Below, piece after piece: positions 13,901 through 25,900 of a DNA stretch of 64,000 bases. This stretch comes from Linepithema humile (lineage: Eukaryota; Arthropoda; Insecta; Hymenoptera; Formicidae). The position numbers and the translations under genes were made by a program. Numbering within the stretch: the first letter of the stretch is position 1; the number at the start of each line of letters is the position of its first letter. The notes beneath the pieces are model-generated. The model made no database searches, was not told the origin of the DNA, and saw only the letters and a list, made by a program, of their open reading frames with translations. The stretch covers positions 7,612,501-7,676,500 of the forward strand of contig NC_090129.1 in NCBI RefSeq assembly GCF_040581485.1, in the 5' to 3' direction.

Positions 13901-16900
13901 GACACTGTACCATGCCCCTTCGATTACATCTGTGCCAATCATAAGTGCATAAATCAGTGCAGTGATGTAAAATGCGGTCCCAGATCCGTCTGTCAGAACG
14001 GGGCGTGCGTTTGTCCGCCAGGTTACAGCGGCAATCCCAACGATCTGCACAAAGGTTGCCGCTTACAGAGTCACTGCTTGAACGATCTCGAGTGCGCACC
14101 CCAGGAGATTTGTTTCCAAATTGGCAAAGGCGTTCGGAAATGCGTTGACGCGTGTAGTAAACTGCAGTGCGGACCTAATGCACTATGCATCACTCAGAAC
14201 CATGTGTCCTCCTGCCTGTGCATCGATGGCTATCACGGTAATCCGAGCAATCTGGTGGAAGGTTGCCAGCCTACCAAGACCGTGATACCCGGATGCGCAC
14301 ATAATTCGGACTGTCAGCCAGGTTCTTTCTGCATCGCTGTGGAGGGTGGCGTACATGATTGCGTGAATCCCTGCAGCAAAGTTGTATGCGGCGCTTATCA
14401 GAAATGCGAGCCTGATCTTATACCCGGCCACGCCACCTGCAAGTGTCAAGACGGCTACGAATGGAACCCGGTGCTGTCGTCTTGTGAGAAGCCATCGGTG
14501 CCCGACTGCATAAATGACAACGATTGCCATTCGAGCGAGGGCTGCAGACCGGACGCGCTTGGTGTTCTGAAGTGCTTCTCGCTGTGCAGTGGTTTCACTT
14601 GCACCACGAATTCTCGTTGTATAGCAGAGAATCATCAAGGCCGTTGCGAGTGCTTGCCAGGTTATGCGGGAAATCCAAACGATCGCCGGGGCTGCCACAG
14701 CCCGCGCGAGAACCGTTGCTCCACGGACAGCGAATGCGCGGAGGATCAAACATGTCGCAGTACTCCGGAGGGTCCGCTTGCCTGCCAACTGGTCTGCGAC
14801 TACGTTTCTTGCGGACCAAATGCGCTCTGTGTCGTGAATAATCACGTAGCAAACTGTGAATGCCCGTCCGGCCTGTACGCCGGCGATCCAAACGACTCAA
14901 CATCCGGCTGCCGCACGGTTCCTTGCGTCTACAACAACGACTGCCCACCGTCGCAGCTTTGCAATCGATTGACGCACACTTGTTACGACGCCTGCGACGA
15001 GAATGCTTGCGGCGTGAACGCGGTCTGCATCGCGGACGACCACAAAGCGATTTGCCAGTGTCCGCCTGGACTTCGCCCGAATCCTGTGCCCGACGTCGAG
15101 TGTATTGCTGTGGAGACATGCCGTCCAGACTCCTGCCATCCGACGGCGCTCTGCGTCGCCGGGCCGACGAACAATCCGGTCTGCCAATGCCCGCCGAATC
15201 ACGTGGGCGATCCTTACGTGACTGGCTGCCAACCGGAAGGATACTGCTCCGGTCCCAAGGACTGCCCGGTGCACTCTGTCTGTCATGACCATCGCTGCGT
15301 GAATCCATGCGAGAATGCTTGCGGCTCCAACGCGCTCTGCGAGATTGTAAACGGTCAGCCGAGCTGCAGATGTATTCATAGGTTCGTGCCGTCCTCGAAA
15401 GGTCCAGAACACGGCTGCGTGCGAGTTTCGAATTACTGTACGGCGGATGCCGACTGTGAAGATAGCATATGTCTCGATGGACAATGTAGAGGTAATGTTT
15501 AATATTTTTAAAAATACAAATAATATTAAGTTATTGCTCTTCCTTAATTAAATTAAAAATTGTTTTAAAATAAAGCCAACAGAGCAAGAGCTGGATCGAT
15601 TTGCTCAAAAATTCTTTTTTATTATAAATTTATACAGACGTTTCGGCCAAGGTACGTGGCCATCTTCAGTGTAATACAATTATAAAGCTTAGTACATAAT
15701 TAGAGAAGCGTTGGTAATATTTTGACTAAGGAAACGCATCCTGTTAAAGTGAAGTTTAATATTTTTCTTAATTGATAAATGAGTTTAATGTTTATGTTAA
15801 TATTTTTTGTAATATCGTTATATTGAAAAGTTTCAAATAATAAAATTGAGAATTTCTGTCTTTAGCTGTGTGCCGTTCCGTCGCTGATTGTTCAGATGGA
15901 GAGAAATGTATTAACAACAAGTGTATGGTATCGTGTATCACGCATTCGCAGTGTCAAGGAGATCAGACGTGTGTTAGTGGAGGCTGCATTCTCGGTTGCC
16001 GCAGTAATAAGAACTGCGCCACCACTGAATCGTGTATTAATAACAAATGTCAAGGTATGTTATAAACCGCATTGGATGTATATTTTGTTTGTGGTATTAA
16101 CATTAATATTAAATTTTTCAATATTTTTATGAATTAATTGATAAAGTCACTCATATATAATTCTTGAAAGTAAAAGAAGAAACTTGCGTGATTTTAGATC
16201 CTTGCGGTAGAAAAGACGTATGTGGGCCAAACGCAATCTGCAGTTGCTCTAATCATGCTGTTGCGTGCACATGTCCTCTTGGTTTCCATGGTAATCCTAC
16301 TCCAGAACAGGGTTGCGTCCGAGTGCCAAGTATATGCCAAACTCCGCAAGATTGTCCCAGTCAACATCTGTGTGTGTCAGGCCTATGCCAATGTCAATGC
16401 TTCGAACAGAACAATTGCGCGCAGGGCGAACGTTGCAAGAACGGCATTTGCGTGAAGATATGTTACAGCGATAGTAATTGTTTACCTGGCGAATTATGTA
16501 TCGATGGCACATGCGAAGCGGGCTGCACCTCGGACGTCGGCTGTAAACGCGATGAAGTGTGCATTAACAACAAGTGCAGGTATAGCTTGTTTTTATGTCA
16601 AATTTATTTATTAAATCATTTGTGTATTTCAGTTTTTAAACACATAACCGATTGTCATTTTAGAAATTTACGATATTTAATTTATTTTTCCAGATGCAGC
16701 CACGGATTTGTCGTTGGTCCTGAACATTGCCTGGATATCAACGAATGTGAAGACGAACCGTGTCATCCGAGTGCTGAATGCATTAATCTTCATGGATCTT
16801 ATCGCTGCACATGTCCTCCAGGCACCGCGGGAGATCCTGTAGGATCGGGCTGTGTACTACCACATCAATGTACGGCGCATACAGATTGTCTGGACACGCA

Positions 16901-19900
16901 GGCCTGCATTCACCACAATTGTTCGGATCCATGCTCAGTCGTTGATTGCGGATTAAATACCATTTGCTCCGTTTTGGATCACACAGCTGGATGCCAATGC
17001 CAACCTGGTTACATCGGCGATGCTTCGGGGTGCTTCAGAGTGGAATGTCTTTCCAACAGCGATTGTCCGACGGATAAATATTGCAATCTGGAAATTAATA
17101 AATGTAGCAGTAAGTTATCGTTTTATTGCGATACGCTTATATCAACAGATATTAGAGTGCACTATATTTGAAATGAAATAATTAGTGTAAAACAATTATC
17201 TAAATCTTTAATCCTTTATCAGGTCCTTGCAATCAAGTGAACTGCGGATATGGCAATTGCATAGCTCTCGAACATATCAGTGTGTGTAAATGCTATCCTG
17301 GCTTTGTCCTCGTCGGTGACATCTGCACTGATGTTAACGAATGTTTGCAAGATCCTTGTCATTCCTCAGCTATGTGAGTAAAACTTATCATTTGAATTAA
17401 TTATGGAGGCTTATTATTTTTTTTATCAACATTTTTGTAATGAAATATTGAATAATGTGCAGATGCCAGAACACGGAAGGATCATTCGCCTGTGTTTGCC
17501 CGCATGGTTTAGTAGGAGATCCGTTTAAAACTGGTTGCAAGCAACCCGGTGATTGCTTCACAGATTCAGATTGTCCGAATTCAGCCGCTTGCGTTGACAA
17601 CAGATGCACCAATCCATGCGACACGCCGAGCATTTGTGGTAGAAATGCGGAATGTTTTGCACGCGATCATGTTCCAATCTGCAGATGTCCAGGACAAACT
17701 AAGGGAAATCCATCAGTGAGTAATTTTAATTGCGAAGTTTTGATAATACGTTTGTAGTTCGCATAGAGTCAGTTTGATTCATAACAACGTTTACAATAAT
17801 TTGTAATAATTAATAGTTTTTACAGTATTTTCTTTCATATAATGTTAAATATTACTTTTATTTTGTTTGGATTTATTTTTTATCTATGTTTTATACATTT
17901 TTAGACGGAATGTATTCATCTGGAGTGCAACTACCACAGCGATTGCAGTCAATCAGATGCATGCTTTGATCATAAGTGCGTCGATCCTTGCTCAGTTTCG
18001 AACGTTTGCGGACATGGAGCTGATTGCTCTTCGCTCAATCATAGCGCAGTATGTATCTGCCAACCTGGCGGTACAGGTGATCCGAATCTTGGATGCACTC
18101 CGGTTCAGTATTGCAGAAGTGACTCGCAGTGCGCAACCGGTTCAGCGTGCAATGGAGGCGTGTGCACAGGTAAATAATTAATCACGTAAATATAATAAAA
18201 TCGATTTTTATCATGCGTTATGCAATCCACATCTTGCTGTTGCAATTTGCAGCGCTTTGTGAAAGTACCAGAGATTGCATCGGCGATCAACTGTGTATCA
18301 ACGGTCTTTGCCAGCCCACCTGTAGAAGTAATTCTAGCTGCCCAGAATATCAATACTGCCATAATAATATATGTGTTCAAGAATTACGTTGTACGTCGGA
18401 CAGTGATTGCGGATATGATGAAAAGTGCATTAAAAATAGTATTGGACAGGTAATATTACGTGTTATTATATACATTTTAATATGAAAAATCTTATTGGTT
18501 CTGTCAATCGTATACTTACTTTTTGTACTTTTCTGTTAATCGATTAGGCGGAGTGTCATAGAGCTTGCGACTTGATACTCTGTGGCCGTAACGCCGAATG
18601 CAAGTCTGATAATCACATCGCAACATGCACTTGTAAGTCGGGCTTTTTCGGAAATGCCAAAGACGACAAAATTGGCTGCCAACCTATCGAGTGTGAAGTC
18701 CACGACGACTGTACTCAGGAGAAGATCTGTGATTTTCATAGATGTAGAATCGCCTGTCTCGCGCATAATCCTTGCGGTGTGAATGCTATTTGCACAGCGG
18801 AGAAACACGTTCAAGTAATTATTATTTCGTTATATCACCCACGCGATAATAATTCTTTAGTGATCTTTTCGATAATGTTCGTTTTGTGGCTTTAGGTTTG
18901 CACATGTCAACCAGGCTACACAGGAGAACCCACGCGTGCTTGCGCACTGATAGATTACTGTGCGAATACGCCTTGCGCACCGGGTGCACTGTGCGAAAAT
19001 TCGCGTGGATATTTCAAGTGCCATTGTCAACCTGGTACAGTCGGTGATGCTTATAACAGTGGCTGCCAACCGCCAGTAGAGTGTCTCCACGACGTAGATT
19101 GTCCGTTAACTGCTAAATGTGTTAATATCAACAACGTACCGAAGTGTTTCGGTATGTACATTAAGCTCAATAAATTTTATACTATTATTTTCTTTATCAC
19201 ATTTAATATCTTGTTTTAGTACTCATATAATACACGTTTATATCTAAAAACATTTTATTTCATTTTCTCATTCCAGATACCTGCGCACGTATACAGTGTG
19301 GTCCAAACGCTGATTGTGTCGCGAGTAATCACGCCGCAAGTTGTCAGTGTCGCACCGGTTACGAAGGCGATCCTATTTCGAACGTGGGATGTCGTCCGAA
19401 ATCAGTGGTCTGCTCGTCACACGTCGACTGTGCAGCCAATACCTATTGTTACGAAGGCATTTGTCGACGTGAGTATTTATCGAAATTTCAGATCTAGTCG
19501 AGTGAAAGAATTGTTTCATTATATTTTTAACAACATAAATATTATTCCAGCATCTTGCCTATCGGATGAAGAATGCAACTTATTCGACGTTTGCTTGAAT
19601 GGACAATGCTTAGATCCATGCGACGTGAAATCGGCCTGCGGTATAAATGCCGAATGTAAGGTGAAGAGTCACATTAAGCAGTGTAGCTGTCCACCAGGCT
19701 TCACCGGTAACTCCGAAGTGGAATGCGTAAGATGTAAGTATATAAATAATTTTTCAATACTTACTATTTAAAGAATCTCGTTATTTAATATCTCTTTTTG
19801 CACATGATTATAAAATCTCTATTACTTGCAGTGCCAGTGTCCTGTCTAGGAAGCAGGGACTGCAGCAAGGGCAACACCTGTCGCGAGAATGTTTGCTTGC

Positions 19901-22900
19901 CGATCTGCACCGCCGACGATCAGTGCGCATTGAATGAGAAATGCATCCGCGGCAATTGCTTGCTGACCTGCCGGCTGGACAATGACTGCTTCCTGGGCCA
20001 CATCTGTCTGAAGAACATGTGCTCGTTCGGTTGTCGCGCTGATGAGGATTGCAACGCGAATGAGGCATGCCTGGGGAACAAATGCGTGAATCCATGCAAG
20101 GCCACATCGTGCGGACCGAACGCCAAGTGCACAGTCTTCAACCAGCGTGCCACCTGTTCTTGTCCGTCCGGTTTCATACCGAATCCGACGGCGAAGATCG
20201 CATGTCTGAGAACACCGGGTCCGATCTGTCAGGCCAATCGGGATTGCGCCGCGGGCACGGCTTGCGTCAGCGGCATTTGCACAGCCGTCTGCTCGACCAA
20301 CGCGAACTGTTTGAGCAACGAGAGATGTGATAGCTCCGGCGTTTGTAAATCACTCTGCAGACGGGACGAGGATTGCAGAAGCGGTGAGATCTGCGAAGGA
20401 TTAATGTGCATTTCCGGCTGTCGGGCGGACATCGAGTGCCAAGATAATTACGCGTGCATAAACAACCAGTGCACAGGTTAGTTTCTTATCGATATTTTTT
20501 TATGTAAATTTTTTCCTTAATAATTATAAAAAAATTAAATTTGTGTCATTTTTGTTTAATTTTTTTTTTTTTTGTATAATTAGGATGCGAAAGTATTTTT
20601 TTGTATATCTTCTTTCTTTTACAGATCCATGCTCATTGGCCGGCGCTTGCGGCGTAAACGCTAAGTGTGCAATCGTAAATCATCAAAAGATATGTACATG
20701 TCCATCGCCCTTAGTGGGAGACGCTCGTATTGGATGCAAACAGGCCTTCCTTCCCTGCTTATCTGAATTTGAATGTTCGCCAGGACAAGTGTGTTATGGC
20801 AAATCGTGTTATTCCATTTGCAGAAGGTGAGAGTGCATAAATATGAATAAATTATAAAGATATTACAATATTACGATGCATAATACTGAATAATTATACA
20901 TTCTTAGCGATGCAAATTGCTTGAGCGATGAACGATGCGATGGCGGAATTTGTAAGGCGATATGCAACAGCGACGATCATTGCATCGCGAATCAAATATG
21001 TCACAATCGCTTGTGCGATATTGGATGCCGAAGCGATAACACATGTCCCAGTGACGAATCTTGCATCAATAATCAATGCAGAAGTAAGTATAGTTGCATG
21101 TACAGCATATTACCGTGTTATTATCGATTTCAGTTACATGGATTTTAATCGATACAATTTTATTATTGCTTTCAGGTCCATGCGAAGGCGGTAAGGCGTG
21201 CGGAGAATGCGCGGGCTGTCGCGTCGTCAATCACGTGGCTCAATGTAACTGTCCCGCTAATTATTACGGCAACGCGTTGATCAATTGCGCCAAGACTATG
21301 ATTCCTTGCGATGGTTCGTGCGAGTGCGATGAGATCGGATTCTGCACCACCAGTTGCCACATTCAGGATGACTGCTCCTGCGGGGAAGTCTGCTTTAGCG
21401 GAAAATGCCGCATTAAATGCGACATCAATAACGCCTGTCCAAAGGTAAATTTAAAAAGTTTAAAAATATTTTTCTAAATTAATGTATTACAACACTATTA
21501 GAACACATTAAATATGTCATTAAATGCGCAGGGTTATGTATGCGACGGAGGTTTGTGCCTGGTTGGTTGTCGCACTCATTCCGACTGTCCGTCATCATTG
21601 TCGTGCACAAATGGCCAATGCGAGAATCCGTGTTCCGCTCATGGATCACCTTGCGGAATAAACGCACTCTGCCGCGTCTCGAATCATCGCGCGGTATGCT
21701 TGTGTCCCGAAGGATATCAGGGCGAGCCGAGCCAGGAATGTTACCAGTTGGAATGCCATCACGATGACGATTGCGAGCCGAACAAACGTTGCAGTGAATA
21801 TGGAGTTTGCACAAATCCGTGCTTGCAACACAACGTTTGCGGCTTCAACGCGCAATGTCGAGTGATCAACAGGAAGGCACAGTGCTCCTGTCCACCCGGA
21901 CACTTTGGTAATCCGAAGATCAATTGCAAGAAAGGTGAGTTTATTACACTTGTATAAAAAGTATTTATTTGTGAATAAATTTATATGTATATATTTTAAT
22001 TATTCCCAGGCGGAGATGAATGTCTACGAAGACCTTGCGGTATTAACGCCAAATGCCGAGAAACTCTGAATGGTTTCGAATGCACATGTGATCCAGGATG
22101 CCACGGCGATCCACACCAGGCCTGCCTCTGTGCCGGCGATCTCTGTAAGGATACTCGCTGCGGTGTCAATGCAGCTTGTCGAATTTATAAGAATCAGCCT
22201 CAATGTTATTGCCCACCGAATCATCCATCAGGCGATCCAATGCACGCATGTACGTATATAACTTTTTTAATAGATTTAATAATAATATATTTTAAAAAAT
22301 ATGAAAATATTGGTTGCTTATGAAAGAAATTACGGAAGTTTTACATTTTTTTTTTTTTGAATATATAAAATATGACAATACAAAATCTTAAAAACATATT
22401 TCAGTATCGTGGCAAAATAGTTAACAGTTGTCATTAATTTTTTCGATGACTATCGTCATTAATAATTTGTCGATACAGGTAGCTCAGATAGAGATTTAGG
22501 AGACTGTCGGACAAATGGATGTGGAAAGAACGCTGAGTGCATTAGAGATGGGGCTATATTTGTCTGCCGGTGTCCACCAGGTACAAGCGGCTCGCCAGAT
22601 ATCGAGTGCACAACAGGTAGGAAAATACAGCCCACTAACTTTTTAACCGAGCAGATTGATTAATTTTATGTACAGCATTTGTGACTAGCGAGCAATACTG
22701 ACAATCACAGGAACATGGTCCGTAGAATAACCATGTATCGTCTAGTAGGACTTGAGTAATACATAGATGTATTAATCGAGTGAAATATATCGTTAACATC
22801 GAGAGACAGATGTGATTGGAGCAGTATTTCGCCACGACACTGAATATTTACATATTCCACAGCAAAGTGTACAACATTACCTGTACATATATACGATATA

Positions 22901-25900
22901 AGACATATTGTACATAATTTTGATAAGAGAGAGAGAGAGACACATTTCACACATATCTCACACATAACTTTATATGTAGAATGTTTATTTCAGTATCCAA
23001 TCTGTCTTGAGGATGTAAATGAATAACAAAGAGACACTCGTTGCCTTATAGTGCCACTTGAATACAAGGAGGTACACGTTTACAATCGCCACCATCTTTC
23101 TATTCTAGGATTAGTACAGATTGGGAACTGCGAAAGGGACATTCTCATATACCCATGCTTGATATTTGCTGATATTCACGGGTTTATTATTTCCTCTTTT
23201 TTTCTGAAATCTCTGTGGGGGCTTGTGTTGTAAATATCGCTGCTTGCCGTTTGTAATTTCTCTGAGAAGATGTCTGATGTTTTGAAAAAGTGTAAAGTCG
23301 TTCTCTATACTTCTTCACAGAGCCTACCCTACTTTCATTATAAATACAAAGCATGTGGTTTATGTTATTTGTGAGAAAGTTTCTTTTCACAGTTCTTATA
23401 AATGCTTTTTTCTTTTTTTTTCCTGTCCTACCCACGACCACCCACCGACTCTACACCATTGAACACCACTATCGTGACAATAGAGCGCGAATGCACCAGC
23501 GACTTAGAGTGCCCCAATGAAAAAGCCTGCATAAATCTACAATGTCTGGACCCGTGCGCGCTACGCGGTGCCTGTGGGATCAATGCTCTGTGCCGAGTGG
23601 TTCTGCACAAGCCGCGTTGCTCGTGCCCGCAGTGTTATATCGGTATGCCCCACACGGCCTGCCATCCAGATTCCAAATGCGACACGCTCAATCCCAAACC
23701 TACGCCGAGCATCGGTTGTTCCTCCGACTACGACTGTCCGGAGAGTCTCTCCTGCCACTCTCAGACAGGCGAGTGCCGCGATCCATGTTTGAGCTCCCGG
23801 TATACCTGCGAGGTCAACAAGAGGTGTCAGGTGCGGAATCACAAACCTATGTGCGTTTGCAAATACGGCTTCGTAGTCAACGAAATTGGGGAATTGACCT
23901 GCGCTCCTGACACGCTCACCTGCTCGAGGGACTTCGATTGTCCCTCGAACGCCGCGTGCGTCAACGGAAAATGTCAGAATCCCTGTAACGTGCGAAACAA
24001 AAGACCATGTTCGGCCGATAAAACCTGCGATGTCCTGGACCATCGTCCCGTGTGCATTTGCACCAAAAACTGCAATCCCTCCCTCTCCATTTGCCTGCGA
24101 GACAGTGGCTGCTCTCCAGACTTGGCGTGCCGCAACTATCGCTGCGTGGATCCATGCAGAAACTCTACCTGTCCGGCTGATGCCCCCTGTTACGTGGAGG
24201 AGCACAAGCCTATCTGCAAGTTCTGTCCCCCCGGCTTTGTGCCAGATACTAAATACGGATGCATGAAAGGTAAACACCATTTCTCAGACCACTATCTGAG
24301 TCTTGTCATTTCTCATAGCCGTTATCACGTCTGTACATTGCCTGGCCTTACACGAGACATACAATTTCTACTTTTCAGGTTTCCGATCATCCAGACAGCG
24401 GAATACGCTCACCATTCTTTCTTTCCTTTAATTAATCACTTCGTTATTTTCACAAAATTATTCTACAACAGAAAACTTTTTTACATTAATGCCGCGCGGT
24501 TAAATGTAAATTTTCGTATTCTGTTGTCTGGATATGTATTTCAGGTTCCAAGTTACAAATACAACTTTCCCACACCTTAAACTCCTGCTCTACTCTGCCA
24601 ATCTCCTCACTACTTGAAGGATTTTTCCGATACATCTGTCTCTGTAAAGACCTAATAATGTTTTTTATAATTAGCTTACCTATTATGCGAGCATGCTAAC
24701 TCTTAATTGAAACTGTAGTAATTGAAACTGTAAACTTACCTGTAGCATAGCCTAATCAGAGTCGCTTCCTGATTTCAGTTTTAATAACTTTATCAGTTAT
24801 TATGTTTACGTTATATTGTATCCGCAGCAGTTCTTCACCCCATGCCCAAGCCAGTTTGCGAGTCCGATGATGACTGCAGCGACGCAGAAGCCTGCGTCAA
24901 AAGCTCCTGCGTTGATCCTTGTATCAACGAGTGTCAACTGACTGTTCAATGTCGGGTTGAAGCGCATAGGCCTATTTGTGATTGCGATCCTAACGACCAA
25001 CGTTGTTCATCTGGTGGTGCAACGACGTTGCGTTCAGATCACACTTTTAAAACCGACGTTTATACTACATTACAAACAACAACAAACGCTAGTATTTTGC
25101 CGTCCACACCGCCTATTTCCACTACAGAAGTTGCATACACGGAGGAAAGCACAATTTCTTTAACACAAGTTACTGAAAACTTGGTGAAAAATATTACCAC
25201 TGAAACGAGTAGATCAGATACGACAACTGTCTCCACGGAAGTTATTACCGAGTCTTCGGAACATACGGGAACTGTATTTACAACGCAAAGTACAGTTAGT
25301 ACTAGCATTTCAATTCCAACGACGAACGTTGATATTTTAGAAAACGTTACATCTAGTCACTTTACGACTCCAATGTCTGAAACCACTTCAACGGAACATG
25401 CAAGTACGATTACTTCCGAAATCGAATCGACAAGTACTCCTATTATTCCAACTACATACAAGGAAGAAACTATTACAGAAAATGTATCTTCTTTTACTGT
25501 GATTTCAACAACGAGCGAATCTGAAGAGAATGCTACGACGACCAAGCTACCCGAAACTACTATTATTGCAGAGAATGTTACTCTAATTTTTCCATTTACT
25601 GAGAGTACTACAATTTTCGATAAAAGTACTGAAACAATTTCCACACCGACGGAAGTAAGTAGTACGCATGCAGAAATTCCTGAGAATATAACTATAGTTC
25701 CTACTACAGAAGTTCCTGATATAAATGTAGAAACTTCAACAGTAATAACGACTACACAACGATATTTTACTACCACAGAATGTAAAGAATTAACAGTAAA
25801 GCCGGAAGAAATCACTGAGCCATATACAGAGAATACTATTAGCACAACGACGACTGCAACATTTACGATGTCATCTCCAGATGTCTCAGAACATACCGAA

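Noticed and set aside
14183..15308. Overlapping minus-strand frames of 195-237 codons
   Set aside because: They are shadows of the GC-rich 1,758-base dpy exon, where few stops occur in any frame.
23402..23483. Met start with hydrophobic leader that looks like a signal peptide
   Set aside because: The leader is the intron's polypyrimidine tract translated. A signal peptide already exists at 4408 and the frame joins exon 38.
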